Assembly: GCF_001435815.1 (NCBI RefSeq)
Contig: NZ_AZFV01000020.1
Location: 24,126 to 59,925 of the forward strand
Length of the DNA stretch: 35,800 nt
Direction of reading: 5' to 3'
Source: Companilactobacillus nantensis DSM 16982
GTDB lineage: Bacteria; Bacillota; Bacilli; Lactobacillales; Lactobacillaceae
Shown: in pieces, positions 1 through 8,057 of the stretch
Numbering within the stretch: position 1 is the stretch's first letter
Layout: every line of letters begins with the position of its first letter
Program-made: the position numbers and the translations under genes
The notes under the pieces: model-generated
What the model was told of the DNA's origin: nothing
Database searches by the model: none
What the model saw: only the letters and a program-made list of their open reading frames with translations

Positions 1-67
1 AACTACTCCGTAGTCCTAACGCCACCTTCACAGCATGTATAATTCTCAGACCCTCCGGCTAGTTTAT
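1..67. repeat. Cloverleaf repeat copy 1 (orientation A, cut by window edge)
   Basis: Right-hand part of the dispersed structured repeat. It holds one side of the P2 hairpin, the conserved CCTAACGCCACCTTCACAGC segment, one P1 arm and the inner terminus TCCGGCTAGTTTAT. The other P1 arm lies outside the window. Its P1 arm differs from every other copy. It pairs tail-to-tail with copy 2 across a spacer of about 90 bp. Confidence 0.8.
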
Positions 68-158
68 TGTTCTTTTTATTTTATATGATTTGATTCGGAT
101 TTCTTTTTATTGATAAAAGCAAAATCAAAAAATCTAATGAAAAAACAACCAACGAATA
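68..158. other. AT-rich spacer between repeat copies 1 and 2
   Basis: No gene is visible. A weak T/A-rich hairpin (GATTTCTTTTT against AAAAAATC) may end minus-strand transcription coming from the HExxH gene through copy 2. Confidence 0.4.
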
Positions 159-343
159 ACTTAGCTGGAGGTTGTGAGCAAATCTGACTGCCGTGATTGT
201 GGTGTTAGAGTGGCGTTTTTCCACTCTTACAGCACGGACGTCTTTTGAAATTCGCGGTCTTTGCGAAGTTCAAAAGCGAGGCGCGAGACGCAAGGCTTGC
301 ACCGGTCCCATGGCAGACTGATTTGCTCACAACCGGAGGCGGC
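159..343. repeat. Cloverleaf repeat copy 2 (orientation B)
   Basis: Full copy. P1 is GGTTGTGAGCAAATC at the left with a matching complement at the right (GATTTGCTCACAACC). P2 is AGAGTGG/CCACTCT. P3 is TTTTGAAATTCGC/GCGAAGTTCAAAA. P4 is GCAAG/CTTGC-like. The outer end GGAGGCGGC stops directly at the stop codon (CTA, 344-346) of the minus-strand gene. Confidence 0.9.
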
Positions 344-1300
344 CTACCTAATTAAATACTTGGTCCCTTGTTCCTTAAATACTTCCTCAACTGTATATTG
401 ATAGAAAGTCTTGTAAAATTCTGGAGTTACTTTTTGTGGATCTAAGTTTAAAGTTGCTACTCCTTGACCATCGTTAATACCAATTAAGACAAAACCATCA
501 CGTCCGGTGGCGCGGTTTTTAAATTCGGAATGCTTGATTTGATAAACTTGATTCAAGCTTAAACGTAATTGACGTTTTGAAACGACTGGTGTGACATTTA
601 AGAATGTGTGGAAATGTAAACCTTGATAGCCGTTTGAAATAATAATTTCATTGTAGGCATCCAATGTATTTACTAATGCACGTCGGAATTGGAATGGTAC
701 TGTTAAATCATTATCTTCAATGATTTTAGCCATTTTATCGGCATACTTATATGACATCGCAAATTCTTGTTGCCAGTCGTCATCAACTGCGTGACCACTA
801 AAAATCATGCCATCTAACATAATTAAAGTACGGTAAAAGCGCATATTTGCACGATCTAATTCCACTTTAGGATGAAGTGCTGCATTGATTCCCTTTAAGT
901 ATTCAGTTTTAACTTCATCAGTATATGTTCCGTCTTCTTGTTGGCGTTTCATCACTGTTACGTGTTCTAAAGTTTCGAAAACTGAGTTAGCAATTGCTAA
1001 AACTCGGCCGTCTAAATCTTGTTTGCCTGTTGTTAAAGCTGCTGAAATACTTGGTTCATCAGAAAGTTCTAGTTCAATATGGTGCAATTCATGACTCAAA
1101 ACAAATTCCGCATATTTTTCATTTGTAATTGAAACTTTAATTACATCGTCCTTGATAACATGGTCAGCTTGATCTAGCGTTAAATAATCTTGTTGTTCAT
1201 AGTCTGCAAAGACTTCGATTTTCTTATTATATTGTTGCTCAATTTTTTCAACCTGTTTTACAATAAGTTCAGGTAGTTCGTTTAGTTCTAATCGTTTCAT
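344..1300 (-). CDS. Conserved hypothetical protein with HExxH motif
   Basis: A 318-residue soluble protein with no signal peptide or membrane segment. The sequence HELHH at residues 70-74 fits the HExxH zinc-binding motif of zincin metallopeptidases, followed by an acidic helix (IELELSDE). A third zinc ligand is not obvious, so peptidase activity is an inference only. Similar lactobacillar proteins are sometimes carried in databases under the uninformative name IpaB/EvcA family; I recall this and could not check it. The ATG start lies behind AAAGG-like purines. It diverges from the PEBP gene across 33 bp, so the two promoters must overlap. The stop codon abuts repeat copy 2, so the mRNA 3' end carries the repeat. 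Confidence 0.75.
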   Translation of the reverse strand: MKRLELNELPELIVKQVEKIEQQYNKKIEVFADYEQQDYLTLDQADHVIKDDVIKVSITNEKYAEFVLSHELHHIELELSDEPSISAALTTGKQDLDGRVLAIANSVFETLEHVTVMKRQQEDGTYTDEVKTEYLKGINAALHPKVELDRANMRFYRTLIMLDGMIFSGHAVDDDWQQEFAMSYKYADKMAKIIEDNDLTVPFQFRRALVNTLDAYNEIIISNGYQGLHFHTFLNVTPVVSKRQLRLSLNQVYQIKHSEFKNRATGRDGFVLIGINDGQGVATLNLDPQKVTPEFYKTFYQYTVEEVFKEQGTKYLIR

Positions 1301-1333
1301 TATCTATACCTCATATATAAAGGAGATTTTTGT

Positions 1334-1840
1334 ATGGAAATAACAGTATCCCTACCAAATAATTTATTGCCCGACAAATATGGCAAGTACGCCGCACCTG
1401 ACGATATAAAAAATGGGAAACCGGTTATCAGTTTCCCAATTAAATTATCAGATATTCCGGCAGATGCCAAAACTATTGCCTTTACATTTACTGATCCCGA
1501 TTCAATTCCTGTCTGTGGTTTTGAATGGATTCATTGGACAGCCGCTAATATTCCTAGTTCTCAAACTGAATTGCCTGAAAACTTTAGTCGTACTGCTACT
1601 GCTCCAATCGTTCAAGGCAAAAATAGTTCTGCCAGCCCATTACTAGACGGTCCTAAAGATGTGGCCACCGGTTACAATGGACCTTATCCACCAGATCAAA
1701 CCCATGATTACGTACTCAAGGTATTCGCTCTTGATGACAATCTTGATTTGGAAAATGGTTTCTGGATGAATGAATTATTGCATAAGATGGACGGCCATGT
1801 TTTAGCTACTGCTCAACAGGTCATCCCTAGTCGTGCATAA
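1334..1840 (+). CDS. YbhB/YbcL family (PEBP, Raf-kinase-inhibitor-like) protein
   Basis: A 168-residue cytoplasmic protein of the phosphatidylethanolamine-binding family. It shows the ligand-pocket signature DPDSIP followed by GFEWIHW (about residues 54-69), and the later YNGPYPPD and HDYVLKVFALD segments typical of bacterial YbhB. Length is normal for the family. The ATG follows AAAGGAGA at 1319-1326. Bacterial members have no settled enzymatic role; they bind small anionic or lipid-like ligands. The stop codon is immediately followed by the stop codon of the convergent ppx-like gene, with no base between them and no terminator. Confidence 0.9.
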   Translation: MEITVSLPNNLLPDKYGKYAAPDDIKNGKPVISFPIKLSDIPADAKTIAFTFTDPDSIPVCGFEWIHWTAANIPSSQTELPENFSRTATAPIVQGKNSSASPLLDGPKDVATGYNGPYPPDQTHDYVLKVFALDDNLDLENGFWMNELLHKMDGHVLATAQQVIPSRA

Positions 1841-2782
1841 TTACTGATTATCCTGAAGATTCATTTTGTGGAAATAATTGAAGACATAACCTTCTCTAAC
1901 ACCGAAATTCGAAAAACGGATTTCTTTAGAGGGGGTTTTTTTAATGATTTCTGAAATTATTAAAATTCCACCTAAAATGACTTCATATCTGCCATCGCTC
2001 AACTCTTTGATCTGACTTCTTTCTTCCAAAGAAGTATGAATCAATTGATCAAATAATTCGTCAATTTGGTCACACGAAATGACAGAATTGTGTAAGGTCT
2101 TTTTATTCTTACCTTCACGATTCAAAATACTTGTCACTGCTCGTAATGTCCCACCGAGACCCACAAAAGTTGCCGGAGAACTCATCCAATTGAGACTTTC
2201 TAAGCGTTGACTGATATCTTTTCTTGCTGCTTGCAATTGGTTCTCTTTTATTGGATCACTCGCTAAATACAAATCTGAAATTGAAATAGCACCAATTGGT
2301 ATACTCAAGCCATGCTTAAGTCGGCCCTTTTTAGCCAAACTGATTTCACTACTACCGCCACCAACATCAACAATCAAAGCATCTTTGATTCGCATCGTAC
2401 TTCTAACGGCTACGTAGTCATAGTAAGCTTCTTCTTGTTCATTAATAATGTCTAGTTGTAATCCTGTTTCTTTGAGAACAGCAAAAATCAATTGATCTTG
2501 ATTCTTGGCCATCCTTACCGCGGCAGTGGCAATCAAGCTGGTTCTATCAACTTGATATCTTTCAATTCGAGTTTGAAATTTTTTTAAAACATCAATTGTT
2601 TCTTCAATTTGATCATTAGTCAAAAGTCGACTCTGAGTGATTGATTTTCCTAGTCTAACAGGCTCTCGCCAACGATCCAAAGTCTTAAAACGATTTTTTT
2701 TAGAAGATCTATAAACTGATGTTCTAATGGAGTTAGATCCTATTTCTATAACTGCTAACTTCAAATCTACATCACATCCCAT
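1841..2782 (-). CDS. ppx: Ppx/GppA family exopolyphosphatase
   Basis: A 313-residue member of the ASKHA fold. The phosphate-1 motif IEIGSNSIR (about residues 12-20) and phosphate-2 motif VDVGGGSSEIS (about 139-149) are intact, as is GLGGTLRA near residue 208. The family removes terminal phosphate from polyphosphate or acts on pppGpp. This short form lacks the C-terminal HD domain of longer enzymes. The ATG at 2782 has no good ribosome site. A TTG six codons downstream, preceded by GGATG, is an alternative start. No polyphosphate kinase gene is nearby. It reads away from a hairpin at 2801-2828, so it is probably its own transcription unit. Confidence 0.88.
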   Translation of the reverse strand: MGCDVDLKLAVIEIGSNSIRTSVYRSSKKNRFKTLDRWREPVRLGKSITQSRLLTNDQIEETIDVLKKFQTRIERYQVDRTSLIATAAVRMAKNQDQLIFAVLKETGLQLDIINEQEEAYYDYVAVRSTMRIKDALIVDVGGGSSEISLAKKGRLKHGLSIPIGAISISDLYLASDPIKENQLQAARKDISQRLESLNWMSSPATFVGLGGTLRAVTSILNREGKNKKTLHNSVISCDQIDELFDQLIHTSLEERSQIKELSDGRYEVILGGILIISEIIKKTPSKEIRFSNFGVREGYVFNYFHKMNLQDNQ

Positions 2783-2800
2783 TGTATCAATTATATAAAA

Positions 2801-2828
2801 AAATAGACCTACATAATAGGTCTATTAA
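2801..2828 (-). terminator. Hairpin between fetB-like and ppx-like genes
   Basis: AATAGACCTA and TAGGTCTATT form a 10-bp stem with a 5-nt loop, flanked by A-rich sequence on the left (T-rich on the minus strand). It sits about 45 bp beyond the stop of the permease gene and fits its intrinsic terminator. Confidence 0.75.
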
Positions 2829-2871
2829 AAATTTAGTCCATTATTTGTTGATTTCTTCTTTGATTACTGCC

Positions 2872-3636
2872 CTAATCATCCTTCAATTGCTTTCTATCAT
2901 TGAAGAATTGCTTATAGCCTAAGTAACAAGAAATGATTGAACCGATACTTGTCGATGCCAATAACATGAATGTAACCATGATTTGGTATTTGATAGCTTT
3001 AACAGGATCAACACCAGCGAAAATCAAACCGGACATCATCCCGGGTAAACTAACTAATCCAAGTGTCTTAATTGAATCAATCGTTGGTTGCATCCCACTT
3101 TTAATTGAATCGCGCAAAATATCCAAAGAAGCTAGTTTGATATCTGCTCCCAAGGCTAATTTTTCCAAAACTTGTTGGTGACGATCGGTATAAGTTTGCA
3201 TCATATTGCGGTAGCAAAGACCAATGGCAACCATGACATTACTAGCAATCATTCCTGTTACAGGAACGATTTGTTCTGGGACAAACTTAATAGAACCAGT
3301 TAAAACTAAGGTTGCTAAAGTTATTGTTGTCCCCACGAAAATAGCTAAAAGTGACGACTGAAAAGCTTTGGGAATCCCGTTACCACGTTTACCAGCATTC
3401 CACGAAGCATTGAGCACAATGATGACGAAACAGGCTAATGTCAACCAATTATCGTTGGCTTTGATAACAAATTTTAAAACATAACCCACTAAAGAAAGTT
3501 GAATAATTGCACGAACAACACCAATGATAATATCTTTATCAATCCGTAATTTTTCGACATAGCCAATAATTAAAGCTACTAAAACTAAAACAAATCCTAA
3601 TGCCAAGGTTGAGTTGGAAACTGTTAAATTAGACAT
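2872..3636 (-). CDS. fetB: FetB-family ABC exporter permease
   Basis: A 254-residue integral membrane protein with about six or seven hydrophobic segments. It has the conserved ASWNAGKRG and VPVTGMIASNVMVAIGLC regions and the LPGMMSGLIFAGVDP motif of the UPF0014/FetB (YbbM) family, which works with FetA in iron export or metal resistance. An upstream in-frame ATG at 3699 exists, but ATG at 3636 has GGGGAGG at the right distance. This start overlaps the ATPase stop by 8 nt (ATGTCTAA), which implies translational coupling. Family assignment is good; the exported substrate is inferred. Confidence 0.88.
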   Translation of the reverse strand: MSNLTVSNSTLALGFVLVLVALIIGYVEKLRIDKDIIIGVVRAIIQLSLVGYVLKFVIKANDNWLTLACFVIIVLNASWNAGKRGNGIPKAFQSSLLAIFVGTTITLATLVLTGSIKFVPEQIVPVTGMIASNVMVAIGLCYRNMMQTYTDRHQQVLEKLALGADIKLASLDILRDSIKSGMQPTIDSIKTLGLVSLPGMMSGLIFAGVDPVKAIKYQIMVTFMLLASTSIGSIISCYLGYKQFFNDRKQLKDD

Positions 3637-4273
3637 CTTGCACCTCCCCATTCTTAATCGTAATTGTATCTGTAGATGATTCAATTTCGGATTCATCATG
3701 CGTAACCCGAAGAATCGTTAAACCACGTTGATTGAATTCATTTAACATCTTATGCACAATGGCTTTATTTTCCGTGTCCAAACCAGCGGTAACCTCATCA
3801 GTTATCAACACCTCTGGTTGAAAAAGGAGATTCCGTAATAATGCAATCCGTTGTTTTTCCCCACCTGAAACATCATTAACACTCTTGTCGATATAGTCTT
3901 GATTGAGGTTAACCATCTCCAAATATTTAATAACTTTATCTTCATCAAACGCTTGCTTGCGAACTTCAAATGGGAAAGCTAAATTTTCACGGACAGTTTT
4001 TCCGAATAAAGTTGGCTGTTGAAAAGCATAGGAAACCTTCTGTCGATATTCCGTAGGTTCATACGTTGAAATATCTTTGCCATGGAACAAAACCTCACCA
4101 GAAGTAGCACTGATCATTGATGCCAAAATACGCATTAAAGTACTCTTACCACTTCCGGATGGTCCGATAACAGTTAAGTATTTTCCTTGCTCGATATCCA
4201 AGGTAATATCCTTCAAAATTTTAGTTTCCCCAACTTGATAGAAGAGATTTTTTACTTCAAATATTTTTTCCAC
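3629..4273 (-). CDS. fetA: FetA-like ABC transporter ATP-binding protein
   Basis: A 214-residue ABC ATPase. Walker A is GPSGSGKST (residues 37-45), the Q-loop is AFQQPTLFG, the signature is VSGGEKQR, and Walker B reads LITDEVTAGLD, with Val where most ABC proteins have Pro. The switch His is in VTHDE. It is the energising partner of the overlapping permease gene. The two-gene operon probably starts in the 4274-4328 gap next to repeat relic copy 3. FetAB-type pairs are known for iron efflux in Escherichia coli; the metal here is unproven. Confidence 0.9.
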   Translation of the reverse strand: MEKIFEVKNLFYQVGETKILKDITLDIEQGKYLTVIGPSGSGKSTLMRILASMISATSGEVLFHGKDISTYEPTEYRQKVSYAFQQPTLFGKTVRENLAFPFEVRKQAFDEDKVIKYLEMVNLNQDYIDKSVNDVSGGEKQRIALLRNLLFQPEVLITDEVTAGLDTENKAIVHKMLNEFNQRGLTILRVTHDESEIESSTDTITIKNGEVQDV

Positions 4274-4328
4274 AATCGCACCTCTATTTTCAATTTATTA
4301 TCAACATTCACTTGTGTATAACATATTT

Positions 4329-4382
4329 GCCGCCTCCAGGAACAAGAAATTTAGGTCGATGTTCCTTCCGGCTAGTTTATTC
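4329..4382. repeat. Cloverleaf repeat copy 3, internal-deletion relic (orientation A)
   Basis: Both termini are present (GCCGCCTCCAGGAAC at left and GTTCCTTCCGGCTAGTTTAT at right), but only about 20 bp of one P1 arm (AAGAAATTTAGGTCG) lies between them. P2, P3 and P4 are gone. The retained arm is the same class as copies 5, 9 and 13. Confidence 0.8.
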
Positions 4383-4435
4383 GCAGATTTTTATTCTAAA
4401 TTGTCAAAGTAACAAAAGTCATAAACTATTTAACA
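4383..4435. other. AT-rich spacer between repeat relics
   Basis: No gene is visible. It occupies the same relative place as the spacers of the other inverted repeat pairs. Confidence 0.4.
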
Positions 4436-4520
4436 ATTCTGGAAAAATCCTACTTAGCACTATGCAAAGTTCAAAATCAAGGTTCGAGACGCAAAGCTCG
4501 CACCGGTCCTCACAACAACC
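4436..4520. repeat. Decayed cloverleaf repeat (orientation B), partner of copy 3
   Basis: It keeps an inner-terminus-like TTCTGG. It also keeps part of the P3/P4 core (AAAGTTCAAAATC, then GGTTCGAGACG and CTCGCACCGGTCC). The P2 region and a matching P1 arm are lost. The remaining stretch to 4700 is AT-rich and holds only the promoter of the surface protein gene. Confidence 0.65.
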
Positions 4521-4720
4521 TGTATTCTCACTCCCAGATGCAATATTTCCCTTATAATACGCTTTTAACTAAGCTTACAAAACTATTCAAAGAAAGCCAA
4601 ATATTAGCATTAATTCGTTAGTATTTTTTTACTATCCAACTTGTCTAGCATTAGAATTTTAATTTTGTCTGATTCGAACTTAAGATAGCGGCGAAATCTA
4701 AAAAAAGAAGGATTAATATT

Positions 4721-7102
4721 ATGCTATTGAATAAGAAATGTGTTTATTTAGGTATTTCTTTATTTTCAGCCATGCTCCTTACTGCTACTTCAACCGAGGA
4801 GGCTAAAGCCGCTACTACTGCCACAACTCAATCGACTACCACGAGTTCGACATCCACCAGTGGAACTACTTCAGTGACCTCTCCAACTACATCTACGACT
4901 ACACCAAGTAGCCCAACCACGACTCAACCGATTACTGCCGCAACCACTAAACCTGCCACTGGGACGACTACCACACCGACAACTACTGCTACTATCACAC
5001 AAACGTCCAGTACCTCAACAGACACTTCCTCACCAACTGGTACAACTGTTAAAGGATCAACTTCTACATCAAGTACACCAGTCACAGCCGGAACAACTAC
5101 GACAACCAGCTCAACTGTAAGTACTCCGGTATCTTCAGTAACTACACCAGTGCAAACTACACCAGCTCAAACACTCTCTACCACCACAGCAACCACCCCA
5201 GCTCAAACCACTGGCACGACTACAACAACTATGACAGGAACAACCAATCCTTACGCCATTCCTGCCAATGTCACTAGCGATACGGTCATTACTTTCACCG
5301 ATCCTACTTTAGGATATGCTGTTAAAGATGCCTTGCATATTCCCTACAATGCTAATTTAACTGTCGGCAATATCACGTCATACACTGGTGGATACTTACC
5401 AATCTCGATAGATAATTACGACATCAATCATCCTAATGGACCAACCTCAACGCGTTTGCCTAATACTAGCTATATGGCCGATACTGACAGCACGCCAATT
5501 GAAAGTTTAAATGGTATGCAATACTTCCAGCTCTTGCCTACTAAAGCTGGTCTCAGTCTGCAAGTCCAACTAGCTTCCGATCCCAGTGCTAATACCGATT
5601 TAACACCTTTGGAAAAAATCAATTTTGCAGGTTTAAATATTGCTGGTAACTTCAGTGATCCCACTGCTAAAGAAATTGACCCCAGCCAAGTCGAAAATCT
5701 CAATTTATCTAACTCTGGAACTTTAGACCTTGAAGGCTCCAAGGAAGGTCAAGGTATCACGCAAGCACAACTAAACGAATTGGCACCAACAATCAATAAA
5801 TATGCCAACAATGGTCAAGGTTTCAATATGATTGAATTTGATAATTCTTCAATCAGCGACTTTTCACCACTCAAGGGTACTGAAACTGGCAAGAGTGTCA
5901 TGATTGATGCTGTATCTAATACAATCAACGACCCTACTCCAGTTTATGCGGTGACTGGTCAACCAATTGCTTTCACATCTCCAAAATTTCTCGATCCGAG
6001 TGGAACCGATATTGCTCCTTTATACAACTATTCAGCTTCCACAACTAGTGCATTCTCAAAGAGTGGTAATTTAACTAGTGCCGGCGGTGACAATTTTGTT
6101 TTGAACAATGCGGACCCAACTGCTAAAGTTTTAAGCTATGGTAATTACGGCTATCATAATGGTTTTACCCGTGGCTCAATGGTGCAAGAAAATCTCGGAA
6201 ACACTTACTTTCAAACTGCTACGACTGTTAACCAGCCCCTAGTTTGGCAAGCACATCCAACTGTCACTATTAATTATGTCGATGCAACTGGCAAACCCAT
6301 TATGAACAAAGGTGCTGCTTTAACTAAAACTATCAGTGGTACTACTATTGGTTCAACTTTTGATTTAACCCCTGACAGTACAGTCGCCGGCTATAAGCTA
6401 ACTAGTCCTGCAACACTTTTGAAAGGTGCATTCACACAAAATCCCCAGACAATTAATTTAGCTTATAGTGCCTTACCAAAGAAGGAACCTACTTCAACAA
6501 CAAATCCTCCTTCAATTGAAGCAGACGAACCAACTACGCCTGTATCCAAACATCCAACTAGTCATAGCCACGGTCGTGAACAAGTTACAATTCATGACAC
6601 TTCTTCTGGCTCTTATTTAAGTGACATCGGCGTTCATGGTACAACAACCATCAATGGCAAACCTTTCTATTTATTAGACGATGGTGAGTTTATTGAGGTT
6701 CAAGATTATGACGCAACTGCTTCTTCCAAGCCTGGCATCTTAATCACCTATGAAACTCCAGTCAAATTAATGGATAGCCGCGGTAGATACATCAACGTGG
6801 ATTCCGAGCCCAACACTAAATGGAAATACGATAAATTAATGGCTATTAATGGCAAAGGTTACTATCGTATCGCTACTGACAAGTATCTTGTGATTGATCA
6901 AGCGACAGAGTTCACTCCTGTTCCTACCAAATCAAAAGTTCATCTAACAACTAAGACAGTGCTCTATAATTCACGTGGTCAAAAACTACGTCTAACTTTA
7001 CCTGCTAATAGTTATTGGAGAACCGACGGTTACATTGTGGTTCATGGCGTTAAAATGTATCGTGTCGCTACTGATGAATATGTTGAAGCTGAATTGTTTT
7101 GA
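4721..7102 (+). CDS. Secreted Thr/Ser-rich surface protein with LRR-like, MucBP and SLAP-like domains
   Basis: A 793-residue exported protein. A signal peptide (basic start, hydrophobic core, likely cut after EEAKA near residue 30) is followed by a very Thr/Ser-rich stalk to about residue 175. An internalin-like region at about 185-500 includes leucine-rich-like stretches such as LEKINFAGLNIAGNFS and ISDFSPLK. A MucBP-type domain starts near residue 516 (VTINYVDATGKPI). The C-terminal 150 residues hold two S-layer-associated (SLAP-like) repeats with YNSRG and YRVATDEYV features. No LPxTG motif or C-terminal anchor is present, so wall attachment is probably non-covalent through the SLAP-like repeats. 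AGAAGGA precedes the ATG. A mucus or matrix adhesin is the likely role. Confidence 0.82.
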   Translation: MLLNKKCVYLGISLFSAMLLTATSTEEAKAATTATTQSTTTSSTSTSGTTSVTSPTTSTTTPSSPTTTQPITAATTKPATGTTTTPTTTATITQTSSTSTDTSSPTGTTVKGSTSTSSTPVTAGTTTTTSSTVSTPVSSVTTPVQTTPAQTLSTTTATTPAQTTGTTTTTMTGTTNPYAIPANVTSDTVITFTDPTLGYAVKDALHIPYNANLTVGNITSYTGGYLPISIDNYDINHPNGPTSTRLPNTSYMADTDSTPIESLNGMQYFQLLPTKAGLSLQVQLASDPSANTDLTPLEKINFAGLNIAGNFSDPTAKEIDPSQVENLNLSNSGTLDLEGSKEGQGITQAQLNELAPTINKYANNGQGFNMIEFDNSSISDFSPLKGTETGKSVMIDAVSNTINDPTPVYAVTGQPIAFTSPKFLDPSGTDIAPLYNYSASTTSAFSKSGNLTSAGGDNFVLNNADPTAKVLSYGNYGYHNGFTRGSMVQENLGNTYFQTATTVNQPLVWQAHPTVTINYVDATGKPIMNKGAALTKTISGTTIGSTFDLTPDSTVAGYKLTSPATLLKGAFTQNPQTINLAYSALPKKEPTSTTNPPSIEADEPTTPVSKHPTSHSHGREQVTIHDTSSGSYLSDIGVHGTTTINGKPFYLLDDGEFIEVQDYDATASSKPGILITYETPVKLMDSRGRYINVDSEPNTKWKYDKLMAINGKGYYRIATDKYLVIDQATEFTPVPTKSKVHLTTKTVLYNSRGQKLRLTLPANSYWRTDGYIVVHGVKMYRVATDEYVEAELF

Positions 7103-7132
7103 TTTATAGATTCTTAGATTTTTAGACAGAAA

Positions 7133-7181
7133 AATAGGCCTAGTAATCGTTGTTGCTTTCCACGATTGCTGGACCTGTTTT
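7133..7181 (+). terminator. Terminator of the surface protein gene
   Basis: An imperfect stem (AGGCCTAGTAATCGT against ACGATTGCTGGACCT) is followed by eight T residues on the plus strand, about 30 bp after the stop codon. Confidence 0.85.
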
Positions 7182-7189
7182 TTTTATAT

Positions 7190-7323
7190 ATGGGCAGTGG
7201 CTCTGAAACGAGCTACAGACGACAGATTTTGAGCCTTTGCTACACTTCCCAAATCATCCGCAAAATTCGCGGATAATTCGTGAAGCTAGGCAAATTCTCA
7301 AAATCTAACCGTCGTCTTCCGCT
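7190..7323. repeat. Second type of large palindrome, next to the DUF4811 stop codon
   Basis: GACGACAGATTTTGAG at 7219-7234 pairs with CTCAAAATCTAACCGTCGTC near 7297-7316. An inner hairpin is ATCCGC/GCGGAT with loop AAAATTC. The sequence is unrelated to the cloverleaf family, but the position is alike: the element ends within a few bases of the minus-strand stop at 7326. It could also act as that operon's terminator region. Only one copy is in the window. Confidence 0.6.
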
Positions 7324-7325
7324 CT

Positions 7326-8057
7326 CTAATTTTGACTCTTAATTTCCTGAATCAACTTAGCTTGAGCTTCTGCTTTAAATGCTTTTTCAGCTTGTTGTGT
7401 AACTTGCTTTTGCTCGTCTGGAGTCATCTTAGGGTTGGCTTTCATAGCCTTCATAACTGCAGTTTTAACGTAAGTTGCACCTTCTTGTTTCATTTGTGCT
7501 TGGAAGGCTTTGCTCTTCATTTTCTTTTGCAATTGACTAGCTTGAGTAGTTGTCAAAACTAACCAATCATTGCCAACTTTAAAGGTATTTGTTTGTTTAA
7601 CGAATTCCTTATTATTATCTGATAGTCCAAAGAGGAATGAATAGAAACCATTCTTATATTCCCAACGGGTTGTTTTACGTTCCAAAGTAGCAGCTGAATA
7701 ATTTCCAGTCTTCACTTTGTTTGTAACATTAACGTCAACTTTAGTTGTCGTTGGTTTCTTCTTATTAGCTGTCTCAGGTGTCCGGTAAATATAAACATCT
7801 TCTTTACCCTTGGTACCTAATTCTTTCTTTAAGAGAAGATTTGAACCCTTTTGAACTGATTGAATTTGATAAGTTTTTTCATTAACTACTTGTTTCATAC
7901 CAAAATGGCTATATTCATTTGAGATCAACAATACCAAACTCAAGATGAACAAGGCGATAAATGTGAATGACAATGAATAACCAACTTTTTTATTTTGCAA
8001 GAAAACAGCGAAGTAATATGCTAAAACGGCGAAAACTAAAATAGAAATGAGAATCAT
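7326..8057 (-). CDS. DUF4811 domain-containing membrane protein
   Basis: A 243-residue protein with two N-terminal membrane helices (about residues 2-20 and 28-48). An extracytoplasmic domain follows, with a Lys/Gln-rich, probably helical C-terminus (about 170-243). It matches DUF4811, a family found in lactobacilli beside DHA2-type exporters. The ATG overlaps the exporter stop as TAATG, so translation is coupled. Its function is not established; co-location suggests an accessory to the exporter. Confidence 0.85.
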   Translation of the reverse strand: MILISILVFAVLAYYFAVFLQNKKVGYSLSFTFIALFILSLVLLISNEYSHFGMKQVVNEKTYQIQSVQKGSNLLLKKELGTKGKEDVYIYRTPETANKKKPTTTKVDVNVTNKVKTGNYSAATLERKTTRWEYKNGFYSFLFGLSDNNKEFVKQTNTFKVGNDWLVLTTTQASQLQKKMKSKAFQAQMKQEGATYVKTAVMKAMKANPKMTPDEQKQVTQQAEKAFKAEAQAKLIQEIKSQN

